Source: Ktedonobacter sp. SOSP1-85 (lineage in GTDB: Bacteria; Chloroflexota; Ktedonobacteria; Ktedonobacterales; Ktedonobacteraceae). From it: a stretch of DNA of 64,000 nt. Shown piece by piece: positions 26,926 through 36,718 of this stretch. A program made the translations under genes and the position numbers. The notes beneath the pieces are model-generated. The model did not search any database. It was not told the DNA's origin and saw nothing but the letters and a program-made list of their open reading frames with translations. Where the stretch lies: contig NZ_BNJI01000001.1 of assembly GCF_016587415.1 (NCBI RefSeq), positions 3,263,501 to 3,327,500 of the forward strand. The letters run 5' to 3'. Each line of letters begins with the position of its first letter. Position 1 is the stretch's first letter.

Positions 26926-27696
26926 ATGAGTAACGGCCAGACGTTTAACCCTAGAGAACACCTGATAAATATTAAGAATGGGAAGGGCGTATCGGAGTAC
27001 CTGGAGGTGAAGTGGCGTTTGGTGTGGTTCCGCCAGGAGTGCCCTCAAGGTACGATTGAAACCGAAATCGTGCACCTGGACCTGGATAAGGATGTCGAGG
27101 CCGAGGCATTTGTGTGGAACGCCGAGAAGCGGCGCAGCGAGAAGGTCGTGAAGACGGCGAAGGGTGTGGCCATCTTCCGGGCGACTGTCCATGATGGCAA
27201 GGGCGGATCGGCGACGGGGACCAAGTCGGAGAACGCGGCGAACTTTCCAGATTTTATCGAGAAGGCCGAGTCGGGCTCTATTGGCCGTGCGTTGGCCGCG
27301 CTTGGCTATGGCACACAGTTCGCGCCAGAACTTAATGAGGAGCAGCGCATTGTCGATGCGCCCGTAGAGCGGCCCACAAATGGCAGCTATGCTGGTAGCA
27401 ATGGCAATAGTCACACCCAGGGCGGCTTTGCGGCCACCGCCAATGGGCGCTTTAGCGGCCAGGGGCAGCAGAGCGCGAACGCGCAGGGCCCAAATGGAGG
27501 CCCGAGCAAGAGTGAACCAGCGCCTGACGCGGCTGCGACGGAGCAGCAGATTTCTAGCATTAAGAAGCTCTGTCAGCACCTGGAGAAGCCAGAACCAGAC
27601 AACCTCTCGAACCTGACCTTCTTAAATGCGAAACAGTTGCTCCAGCAGTTTACGGAGGAGTATAGGGCGCAGAAGCAACAGAAAAAGGCGTCCTAA
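26926..27696 (+). CDS. Putative Rad52-like single-strand annealing protein
   Basis: A 256-residue protein. The N-terminal 125 residues (NPREHLINI, YLEVKWRLVWFRQECP, AIFRATVHDGKG, FIEKAESGSIGRALAALGYGTQF) follow the pattern of Rad52/Rad22-like annealing domains found in phages and bacteria. A Gly/Asn/Gln-rich linker (about 145-200) leads to a C-terminal helical segment QQISSIKKLCQHL that resembles a partner-binding tail. AGGAGTGT 6 bases before ATG 26926 supports the start. It is first in a two-gene unit with the small gene at 27723. Function is inferred from pattern only; SSB-like or replication roles are alternatives. Confidence 0.55.
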   Translation: MSNGQTFNPREHLINIKNGKGVSEYLEVKWRLVWFRQECPQGTIETEIVHLDLDKDVEAEAFVWNAEKRRSEKVVKTAKGVAIFRATVHDGKGGSATGTKSENAANFPDFIEKAESGSIGRALAALGYGTQFAPELNEEQRIVDAPVERPTNGSYAGSNGNSHTQGGFAATANGRFSGQGQQSANAQGPNGGPSKSEPAPDAAATEQQISSIKKLCQHLEKPEPDNLSNLTFLNAKQLLQQFTEEYRAQKQQKKAS

Positions 27697-27722
27697 CCAT
27701 CCTCCAGAAAGCTTGATTCTAC

Positions 27723-28007
27723 ATGACTCCTAGCGATATCGAGTACGCCGAAAAGCGTATGAAACAGAAATGGTATGACCTGGCGCTTGCCGAGCAGCAG
27801 GGAGCCTCGCTCCCGACCCTTGAGCGGCTCTTTAACACGTATATGCTCGCTGTCGAAGAGTATAACCGATGTTCCGAGTCCTATCTCGTGGAGCAGCAGC
27901 AGGCCAGAAGCACACTGCCCGCTGTGCGGACTTCGCAGCAGCTTATGTGTGTGCCCCAAGGCGAGGAGCGCCCAAAGGAGCGTCGTCAGCGTAGGAAAGC
28001 CTCGTAG
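27723..28007 (+). CDS. Small hypothetical protein downstream of Rad52-like gene
   Basis: A 94-residue, charged, mainly helical protein (MTPSDIEYAEKRMKQKWYDLALAE at the start is predicted coiled) with a basic RRQRRK tail. It begins 26 bases after the Rad52-like stop and shares its transcription unit, which ends in a bidirectional palindrome at 28013. The ribosome binding site is weak. I do not recognise the family; co-transcription suggests a role with the annealing protein. Confidence 0.6.
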   Translation: MTPSDIEYAEKRMKQKWYDLALAEQQGASLPTLERLFNTYMLAVEEYNRCSESYLVEQQQARSTLPAVRTSQQLMCVPQGEERPKERRQRRKAS

Positions 28008-28012
28008 GGCGG

Positions 28013-28077
28013 ATATCGTAGGTCAAAAAAGAGGGCGCAACCAGATGGGTTGCGCCCTCTTTTTTGACCTACGATAT
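28013..28077. terminator. Palindromic bidirectional terminator
   Basis: Arms of 30 bases with a 5-base loop; GTCAAAAAAGAGGGCGC and its complement give a GC stem followed by a run of T in both directions. It separates two convergent genes and touches the stop codon of the hydrolase gene. Confidence 0.85.
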
Positions 28078-28946
28078 TACAGGCCATTGACGAAATTGAC
28101 GATCTCTGTGGCCACGGCCTCAGGAGCGTCGAAGTTGACCAGGTGGCCGGCGTTGTGGATGATTGCCAGCCTGGAATGGGGAATCTCACGGTGCAGGCGC
28201 TCGGCATATGTGAGCGGCATCTGCTGATCTTTCTCACCCCAGATGAGGAGGACTGGCTTCTTGAGCACCGCCAGGTCGGTTGAGACGGCATTGGTATAGT
28301 AGGGGATGAGCAGGCGAATGTGCTGGTAGAGCACCTCTTTGCCCACTTCGCTGTTCCAGGGTGCGATATAGTTATCGATCACACTGGCGAAGCCTTTGAC
28401 GTTGACCACGCCCTTGCCCAGGGTCTCGCGCAGGTCGCGCACGACATCCTCGACTGAAGCTTCTTTAGGGGCATCAAAATCCTGGCGCTTGCTCATCTCG
28501 GACAGGGGCCAGTTCTCGTCGAAGGAGTGGAGGTAACTAATCGTATCCAGGAGGACCAGGGCCGAGGTCTGCTCGCGATACAGACGCGTCGCCAGGATCT
28601 GCGCGACGCCGCCGCCAACGCCATGCCCGACCAGGATGATATTATTCAATTTGAGGTCTTTGAAGAGCAGGGCCAGGCCGTCTGCCTGTCCCCAGACCGA
28701 GGTATCGGCGGGCCAGGGATGCTCCGACTGACCATAGCCAAGCATATCGAAGGCATAGACCGCGCGACCCAGGCCAGCTAGCTGGGGCATGATCTCTTCC
28801 CAGGCGAAGGCGCCAGCGGGGAGGTCGTGCAGGAGCACGATTGCCCCCTCGGGACCGCGCTCGGCATTCTGGACGATGTAGCTATATTTGTAATGGATAG
28901 CGTGCCCTGTGCGCCGCTCCCGTGAGGTATTGGTACTTGTAGGCAT
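28077..28946 (-). CDS. Alpha/beta hydrolase-fold protein lacking the nucleophile serine
   Basis: A 289-residue alpha/beta hydrolase fold protein. The oxyanion region (VLLHDLPAGAFAWEEIMPQL), acid Asp (LLIWGEKDQQMP) and His (IHNAGHLVNFDAPE) are in place, but the nucleophile elbow reads VGHGVGGG where family members have GHSxG, so the expected Ser is Gly. It is therefore probably not a conventional esterase or haloperoxidase. AGAGAGGA precedes ATG 28946. The gene lies between a palindrome and a MITE-like element, and appears monocistronic. Confidence 0.85.
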   Translation of the reverse strand: MPTSTNTSRERRTGHAIHYKYSYIVQNAERGPEGAIVLLHDLPAGAFAWEEIMPQLAGLGRAVYAFDMLGYGQSEHPWPADTSVWGQADGLALLFKDLKLNNIILVGHGVGGGVAQILATRLYREQTSALVLLDTISYLHSFDENWPLSEMSKRQDFDAPKEASVEDVVRDLRETLGKGVVNVKGFASVIDNYIAPWNSEVGKEVLYQHIRLLIPYYTNAVSTDLAVLKKPVLLIWGEKDQQMPLTYAERLHREIPHSRLAIIHNAGHLVNFDAPEAVATEIVNFVNGL

Positions 28947-29083
28947 AAGTCCTCTCTTAATTGGATAAATGATATGTATACTATAGCGCGCCACGTTGGA
29001 GATGTCCATGCAGGCAAGAACCCTCTCGTTGAACGAAAGGCAGATAAATGGCTGAAACATTTGAAGCGCGCAGATCTCGGACC

Positions 29084-29258
29084 TCGGTAGGGACCAGCTT
29101 TAGCGCGTCCGAATGCCATTTATGGCAGTGCGGCGCAAGCCGAAACCTTGAGTGAGCAGCAAACGACCGCCCATCCAATATGGTGCCATGGAAGCGTTTC
29201 GGGCTCCGCCTACAGGCGATCAATCGCCTTCGGACGCGCTAAAGCTGGTCCCTACCGA
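29084..29258. mobile_element. MITE-like element with 30-base inverted termini
   Basis: Perfect 30-base terminal inverted repeats (29084-29113 and 29229-29258, beginning TCGGTAGGGACCAGC) enclose 115 bases that contain small hairpins (TGCCATttaTGGCA-type at 29114-29127) but no open frame. It lies 6 bases downstream of eno, so it may also act as terminator. Family membership cannot be told without other copies. Confidence 0.7.
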
Positions 29259-29263
29259 CTTAG

Positions 29264-30670
<1,407 letters not shown>

Positions 30671-30781
30671 CTATACCATACATAGGTAGTATAGCCATAC
30701 CAGTACAGGATGTAGTAAGTGCCATACATCCTCGCCGTGGCTATTGTACATCCTGGAGAGGGAGGTGGGCAAGCAATCCCT

Positions 30782-30857
30782 CTAGTGTCGAAGAGAGGTA
30801 CATGGTCTATGCTCACCCGAGGGCGAGCATAAACCATGTACCTCTCTTCGACACTAG
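30782..30857 (-). terminator. Palindromic hairpin after hisC
   Basis: Inverted repeat of 76 bases with one mismatch and a loop of about 10 bases, 17 bases beyond the hisC stop. The arm GTGTCGAAGAGAGGTACATG has no U tract. Confidence 0.75.
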
Positions 30858-30874
30858 CATAGGCAGGTACCGTG

Positions 30875-31987
30875 TTATGGTAAGAGATTATGTAGAGCGC
30901 TATCGATCTTATCGGTGTGCTCTGGCTTGCCCACGGTGACGCGGATGAAGTCGCGCATCTCTGGCTGCGAGAAGTAGCGGAGCAGGATGCCATGGGCCTC
31001 AACCGCTGCGCGAATCTCTCGCACACTCACCTGGTCTTCATCTACGCGCATCAGGATAAAGTTTCCTTGCGAGGGTACTGGATGAAGGAAGGAGTAACTG
31101 TCCAGGAGGGCGTACAGCCGCTCGCGCTCCTGCGTAATGCGTCGGACGTTATCCAGGGTATAATCCAGGGCCTTGAGGGTCTCAATCGCGCCGATATGAC
31201 CGGCGACATTCACCTCAAAGGGACACTGTGCGCGGCGCATATAGGCTTGAATCCACTCAGGGGTCAGGGCATAGCCGATGCGGAGTCCTGCTAACCCGGC
31301 CCATTTACTGAAGGTGCGCATCACGATCAGATTTTCATGCTGAGGTACCAGGTACGCGAAGCCGCGAGAATTATCCGCGAACTCCACATATGCCTCATCC
31401 ACAATCACGATGCGACCTGTATCGAGCAATGTTAATATATCTTGCTCGCAAATGGAGTTGCCAGTGGGGTTATTGGGCGAAGTCAGCACAATGAGCTTGG
31501 TTTCAGGAGTGAGCGCATCGAGGATGGCGTCGATATCAAGCTCATAGCCTGGCTTGCGAGGAACCTCCAGTACATGCGCGCCACAGAAGGTCGTGACCGA
31601 GGTATAGAGTGAAAAGGTTGGGGGGCAGCAGAGAATGTTATCTCCTACCGAGAGAAAGAGGTGCCAGAGGAGATTGATAAGCTCGGCGCTCCCATGATGC
31701 ACGACGATATGGCGTCCATCGACACCAGTATAATCGGCGAGTGCATTGCGTAAAGCGGTTGAGTTCGCGTCGGGATAATTATTATAGTTTCTAAAATTGC
31801 TGAGTGCTTGCAATACTGTAGGCGCGGGTTCATAGGGGCTTTCATTACTATTAAGTTTAATAATATCCTCTATGGGAATACCTGTGCGCTCGCTAAATGC
31901 CTCCAGAGACTCGCCTGGAGCATATTGAGCCAGGCGATCCATCTCTGGGCGCACCGTAACAAGACGGGGAGAAGAGTATGTATACAT
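30875..31987 (-). CDS. hisC: Histidinol-phosphate aminotransferase
   Basis: A 370-residue class I/II PLP aminotransferase that makes L-histidinol phosphate in histidine synthesis. Conserved parts: IKLNSNESPYEPAP near the N terminus, GSAELINLL, SPNNPTGN, VDEAYVEFA, and the PLP-lysine in RTFSKWAGLAGLRIGY; VTVGKPEHTDK close to the C terminus carries the phosphate-binding region. The ATG is 12 bases after the stop of the upstream membrane protein, so the two are probably co-transcribed. No other his genes are in the window, so a related aminotransferase role is possible. Confidence 0.88.
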   Translation of the reverse strand: MYTYSSPRLVTVRPEMDRLAQYAPGESLEAFSERTGIPIEDIIKLNSNESPYEPAPTVLQALSNFRNYNNYPDANSTALRNALADYTGVDGRHIVVHHGSAELINLLWHLFLSVGDNILCCPPTFSLYTSVTTFCGAHVLEVPRKPGYELDIDAILDALTPETKLIVLTSPNNPTGNSICEQDILTLLDTGRIVIVDEAYVEFADNSRGFAYLVPQHENLIVMRTFSKWAGLAGLRIGYALTPEWIQAYMRRAQCPFEVNVAGHIGAIETLKALDYTLDNVRRITQERERLYALLDSYSFLHPVPSQGNFILMRVDEDQVSVREIRAAVEAHGILLRYFSQPEMRDFIRVTVGKPEHTDKIDSALHNLLP

Positions 31988-31999
31988 GTACGACTAGTC

Positions 32000-33166
32000 C
32001 TACTTCTCTGAATCGGCGTCGACGAAGATCTGCGCGGGCCTGCGAATGAGAGTGCTGCGCGGGCTAAAACTGCCTGTGGTGCTACTGCCCAGGTTGCCAC
32101 TGCCCAGGTTGCCACTATTCATGCCCCCGAATGAGCGATTAAGCGGCGAGACAGGGGACTGTTGCTGCTGGGCATTTGTGCTGGAAGCCTCGCCTCCGGC
32201 ATTCGTTGAACCCTGCAGGATATCCAGACCCTGGCGCAGTGTCATCATATCACGCATAAAGCAAGCGACAGCTGAGGCGGCGGACCCTTTTTCGCGAGAG
32301 GAGTCAAAGCGTCGAGATGTCGCGGCACCCGCGGCTTGCGCGGCCTCGGCCATGGGGTCGGAGGTTTTGGCGGCGTAAACATCCTGGAAGATATCGTCCC
32401 AGTCGCTCCAACGGCCACGGAGGGGTTTCCAGCCAAGCTGGCCGTCACTGATCGTGCGCCATTTCTCTTCGGTAAACTGAATCCAGTCGTCGAGGAGGCG
32501 CGAGTAGGTAGCCAGTTGTTGGCGCAGGCGCTCTTCCTCTTCAGATGAACGTTGAGGGAAGCTGCGTGGTAAGCCATCCGTGCTCTGCGTGCTGATATAA
32601 TTATTATTGCCCATACCCTGATTGCCGAAACCATTGACATTCGCGAATGATCCAGCACCGGGAAAGAAACCAGGAGTATGCATGTTCTGACCATCGGTCG
32701 TAAACTGGCCCATCTGCCCATTGGGATTGGGAAGGCCAAGCATAGGAATCTCAGTGCCTGCGGGGAGCTCACCAATGACTTGAATGCCACTGGCACCAAG
32801 CATGGGTCCCATGATGGCGGTTCCGTCTTGCAGAAGTACTCCCTCTGAGGGCAGGCCACCAATCACGATCTCTTCGTGGCCTACGGCATCCAGAATGCGC
32901 CAGGCCAGGCGAGGGTGTTTCATTGCCCACCAGAAGCGGCGGACCAGGAACGTTGAGGCAAATGTAAAATTGACGACCAGCCAGACGATACCGCGCACTG
33001 CTAACCAGTTTACGAGCGCCAGAATGACAATCATGTACCAGGGGTCACGATTTCCCGCTTCTTCTATGAAGGTTAGTACTGCGGCGACCATCAGGCTAGG
33101 ATCGCGCAGTGGATTCACAAAATCCAGGATGCGTTTAAGCCAGCTATTGCCTTTCCTCTCTTCCAA
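32000..33166 (-). CDS. Hypothetical membrane protein with Asn/Gly/Ser-rich tail
   Basis: A 388-residue protein beginning with a TTG codon preceded by AGAGGAG at 7 bases. Residues about 20-85 include two hydrophobic segments (LMVAAVLTFI and MIVILALVNWLAVRGIVWLVV), followed by a Gly/Met/Asn-rich linker, a helical segment EEEERLRQQLATYSRLLDDW, and a C-terminal region with repeated SGNLG units. I do not recognise the family. It shares a transcription unit with hisC downstream; no functional link is evident. Confidence 0.6.
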   Translation of the reverse strand: MEERKGNSWLKRILDFVNPLRDPSLMVAAVLTFIEEAGNRDPWYMIVILALVNWLAVRGIVWLVVNFTFASTFLVRRFWWAMKHPRLAWRILDAVGHEEIVIGGLPSEGVLLQDGTAIMGPMLGASGIQVIGELPAGTEIPMLGLPNPNGQMGQFTTDGQNMHTPGFFPGAGSFANVNGFGNQGMGNNNYISTQSTDGLPRSFPQRSSEEEERLRQQLATYSRLLDDWIQFTEEKWRTISDGQLGWKPLRGRWSDWDDIFQDVYAAKTSDPMAEAAQAAGAATSRRFDSSREKGSAASAVACFMRDMMTLRQGLDILQGSTNAGGEASSTNAQQQQSPVSPLNRSFGGMNSGNLGSGNLGSSTTGSFSPRSTLIRRPAQIFVDADSEK

Positions 33167-34001
33167 AATGCGCTCCTCTCGGTTCTGCCACTGGTTCGAC
33201 AGAGTACTATTTTTGCGATACGTTTCTTGGGCTTATGTAAAGCTGATTCTAGCATGCGCCCTATTTAACTGCAAATTTTGTCTAGAAGGCAGGTAGTTAT
33301 GGGTGATGTCGATGCTTCTGCGCTACCTTGATTTTATTTCGATGTTATCTTTAAATAACAGATAGCGAGGCATGTTTTTGACCAGGGAGGCGCGGAAAAA
33401 CGAGGTGGCAGTCCTGGCACACGACAGTTATTTGCCTTCTTTCTCTTCTTTACAACGAGGAGCGTCGTGAGAAGAAACGACAGGCAGTACTATGGTACTG
33501 AACATGCGATAGCTTTTAGAGGGAGAACGATGAAACTTTTGGCTGCTCTCTAACGGGCTATTTGATAGAATGGCTGCGATTTGCGTCTAACTCTCTGGGG
33601 GATTTCTTGCGCCTCTGGCGCTCCTCACTCCCCCATAAGAACTACTTGTTGAGTCTATTTTCATCTACTGATTCGTGTCATAGATGAAGGAACCGTTCTG
33701 TGTTCTCAAAGTACTGTCGAGATAAAGGCATAGCTCATAAGAGGGCCTTGAATGTGGGTGCAGCGTCGCATTATTTCCATAGGCATTGGTGTGTTCTGGT
33801 AATTCTGCTCCATTGTATGGTAACATTACACATGGTGTCTTGCGTAACGCTTTCTTATATTGTCTGGTCTGATCATACCTTTGTATGTGCCAGGTGTACT
33901 CTTGAGATAAGAGGGGTAAATTTGCTTCCCACCTGGAGGAAACAATTGTAGCCGATCTCCCAGGCTATAACAGTAAGCACCTGTTAGAAAGGACAAACCT
34001 C
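33167..34001. other. 835-base intergenic region without a convincing gene
   Basis: No supported gene. Two small dyads are visible: TGTTAT-N6-ATAACA (33343-33360) and CAGTAC-TATG-GTACTG (33485-33500). An 83-residue frame from a GTG at 33700 has an AAGGA upstream but its composition (many Cys, His, Val, Trp) is not convincing. The region should hold promoters for the membrane protein gene and otsA. Around 33605-33630 a degenerate form of the dispersed GCGCC..GGCGC motif occurs. Confidence 0.5.
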
Positions 34002-35572
34002 ATGCCCACGCGGATGAAGACGGATGTTCATCTTCCGCAGTTGAAGCATGCGCGTCGTCTGATTATTGCTTCCAATCGCGGTCCCGTTGAGTTCCAACTC
34101 GGCCAGGATAATACGCTCAAAGCAAGACGTGGCGCAGGTGGAATGGTAACTGCCCTCATTGATGTTGGGAACCAACTCGATATGACATGGGTTGCGATGA
34201 CCATGACCGAAGGCGATCGCATGATCGTCAAGGAGATGGAGCAACATGGAGGCGTAATGCCTTCTCCACTACGTGGTCAGAAGATGAAACTGCACTACGT
34301 CTCGGTTCCCAAAACAACCTACCGTAAGCATTATGATAAAATTAGTAATGAACTGCTCTGGTTCCTACAGCATTATATGTATGATCCCGTTCAAAGCAAC
34401 ATGCGACAGTTGCAAGACGCCTGGGAGAATGGGTATTGCGAGGCCAACCAGGCTATCGCGGATGCTGTAGTCGACGAAATTGAGCGCGAAGACTCGATGC
34501 CAGTTGTTATGCTACATGACTATCATCTCTACTTAGTCTCCTCGCTCATTCGCAAAGTCCACCCCTCAATCGTTATTCAGCAGTTTATTCACATCCCCTG
34601 GCCCGATGTTCGCTGCTGGCATTTTCTGCCAAGCAATATCACCCAGGCTATCTATAGCGGTCTGGTAGGCAACGATATCATTGGTTTTCAGACAGAGCGC
34701 GATGCACGCAACTTCCTGGAAGGGGCACGCACCCTCTTAGAGGGGCCGTGGTGGATTTTGAAGAGGGGGCTGTCTGGTGGCAGGGCCACCGCACGCAGGC
34801 GCGAGCCTATCCCATCTCGATCTCCGTTCATGAAGAGCGACGCGTTGTGAAAAGCGCGCCCGGCAAGCGTGCCGCCGAGGAGATGAAGCTTCTCCTCAAC
34901 GAATTTACGATCATGCGCACAGATCGTATTGAACCCACCAAGAACATTCTTCGTGGCTTCCAGGCATATGATTATATGCTTGAGGAGCATCCAGAGCTGA
35001 TTGGTCGCGTGAACTTCCTGGCTTTCCTGGTGCCTTCACGCCAATCATTGCCCATTTACCGCCGTACAACCGCGGAGGTTCAGGCGATTGTAGAGGAGAT
35101 CAATCAGAAATACAGTACCGACGATTGGACGCCTATTCGCGCCTTTTATGGCAATGATCGTGTACGCGCCCTTGCGGCTATGCAGTTCTATGATGTGCTG
35201 CTGGTTAACCCCATTATTGATGGTATGAACCTGGTTGCCAAAGAAGGGCCGGTCGTCAATCAGAGAGATGGGGTGCTGGTGCTCTCGCGTACCGTTGGCG
35301 CGTTCCAACAACTCGCGAAGGGGTCAGTTCCTACCTCGCCCACAGATGTGATGGAGACAGCGCAGGCGCTCTATAAGGCGCTGACAATGTCGAAAGAGGA
35401 GCGTCACGCGAAGGCGGTCTTCGCATGCCAGGCGGTGGAGCGTAGCAATCTGACAACCTGGCTCGCGAAGCAGATCAATGATATCAATGATATCCTTGAG
35501 CGCGAGTCAGCGGAGACGCCAGTTGAAGAAGCCGAAGCTTCCCCAGACGATGTCGTCGCGAACGTAGGGTAG
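34002..35572 (+). pseudogene. otsA: Trehalose-6-phosphate synthase, frameshifted
   Basis: OtsA (GT20) joins UDP- or GDP-glucose to glucose-6-phosphate. The first frame (34002 to about 34741) has RGAGGMVTAL, LHDYHLYLV, FIHIPWPDVRCWHFLP and DIIGFQT; the continuation (about 34742-35572) has PISISV, LAFLVPSRQSLP, ALAAMQFYDVLLVNPIIDGMNLVAKEGP and RTVGAFQQL. A missing G in AGGGG at 34741-34745 breaks the frame; restoring it gives LLEGAVVDFEEG and a full-length protein of about 523 residues. AGAAAGGA precedes ATG 34002. All motifs are otherwise intact, so sequencing error is plausible. Convergent otsB follows. Confidence 0.9.
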
Positions 35573-35603
35573 AGGCTTTTTCGCAGCGAACTGAGCGAAC
35601 TCT

Positions 35604-35634
35604 TTAGATAGACAGATAGACAGATAGATAGATG
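35604..35634. repeat. GATA-type tetranucleotide microsatellite
   Basis: A run of GATA/GACA units between otsA and otsB, about seven imperfect tetranucleotide repeats. Such slippage-prone repeats are rare in bacterial intergenic DNA. Confidence 0.75.
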
Positions 35635-35786
35635 GATGCCAGCAGCCCACAAGCTGGCTTCTCGCACCCTCGATAGTATCCTCATAGAGGCCATCTATAT
35701 ATCAGGATTGGAAGCACCTTCGGTGGACGCAATGGTTGCGTCATCACCGAAGAGCGGGCTTCTATTTTCTCTTCTCCCCTCCCACA

Positions 35787-36614
35787 CTACTCCTCATGCC
35801 TTCCGGATTGCCGCAGTGTAGCCAGCATATCCCGTATCTGTCGCAAGCGTTCTACCATGCCGGGCACCTCGTCCACTACTTCGTCCGCGCTTGTCAGCAG
35901 TTCGGGCAGGGCGTCAGTATGCCGGACGGCGATGGTATAGCCAGTGAATCCCTCCTGGCGTAGCTCACGTACCGCGTAGATGGCGTTGAGATCGGTGCGG
36001 TCATCGCCCGCGAAGACCACGCCACGAAGCTGCTTGCGCTCTATATAGCGCTTGAGCGCCTCACCCTTGTTGATTTTTAAGGGCGCGAGTACCTCGACGA
36101 CACGCTTTCCCTCGCCGATCACCATACCCTCCTGGCGCGCAGGCTCTTCGAGCAGCGCCAGAATTTGCTCACGCGCCCCGTCTGGATTGGCACACTGACG
36201 ATAGTGAATGGAGCCGCCCACGCTTTTGGCCTGGACAATAATACCGGTTTCATGTGCCATTTCGCGCTCTACCAGGACCAGCAGGCGCTTACCAGGCTCT
36301 ACATAATTCAGCGCTTCGGGCACAAGCTGGATCTGGGTGCTGCTTGTCGGCAGGCCCTCGCTCCACTCCAGTCCATGTGTTCCTATATATGTCAGTCCGG
36401 AAACCTGAACCATTCGCGCGCCATCCTCTGCGGCCCGGCCCGTCATAATGGCTACTTCGGCGTAGCCAGCCAGCTCAGTGAGGAGCTCAGCGACGCCCGG
36501 GTAGAGACGGGCCTCTGAAGGAGTGGGAACGATCTCGCTTAGAGTGCCATCAATATCAAAAACCAGTCCCAGCGGCCGCTGTGCCAGAACGTCTTGTAGT
36601 TGTACCTTGCTCAT
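35787..36614 (-). CDS. otsB: Trehalose-6-phosphate phosphatase
   Basis: A 275-residue HAD-superfamily phosphatase that releases trehalose from trehalose 6-phosphate. Motif I FDIDGTLSEI (nucleophile Asp near residue 20), motif II IMTGR, a Lys-bearing PLKINKGEAL, and motif IV GDDRTDLNA are visible. AGAAAGG precedes the ATG. It is convergent with otsA and upstream of nothing else in its unit; the debranching-type glycosidase lies beyond a palindrome on the same strand. Together the trio makes a trehalose/glycogen stress-response block. Confidence 0.95.
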   Translation of the reverse strand: MSKVQLQDVLAQRPLGLVFDIDGTLSEIVPTPSEARLYPGVAELLTELAGYAEVAIMTGRAAEDGARMVQVSGLTYIGTHGLEWSEGLPTSSTQIQLVPEALNYVEPGKRLLVLVEREMAHETGIIVQAKSVGGSIHYRQCANPDGAREQILALLEEPARQEGMVIGEGKRVVEVLAPLKINKGEALKRYIERKQLRGVVFAGDDRTDLNAIYAVRELRQEGFTGYTIAVRHTDALPELLTSADEVVDEVPGMVERLRQIRDMLATLRQSGRHEE

Positions 36615-36651
36615 GAATGCCTTTCTCTCCTACATATTGTGCAACCATCTC

Positions 36652-36718
36652 ATTATAGTACGCTAAGAAGAAGCCGGTGGGGGTTACCCCCACCGGCTTC
36701 TTCTTAGCGTACTATAAT
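36652..36718 (-). terminator. Palindromic hairpin overlapping end of glycosidase gene
   Basis: Perfect 33-base arms around one central base. The right arm includes the last four codons and stop (36704-36706) of the minus-strand glycosidase gene, so the left arm is an inverted copy of its coding end. GCCGGTGGGGG core; no long U tract. Confidence 0.8.

Noticed and set aside
33700..33951. 83-residue frame from GTG with AAGGA upstream
   Set aside because: Unusual composition rich in Cys, His, Trp and Val, no recognisable domain, and no neighbouring operon support.
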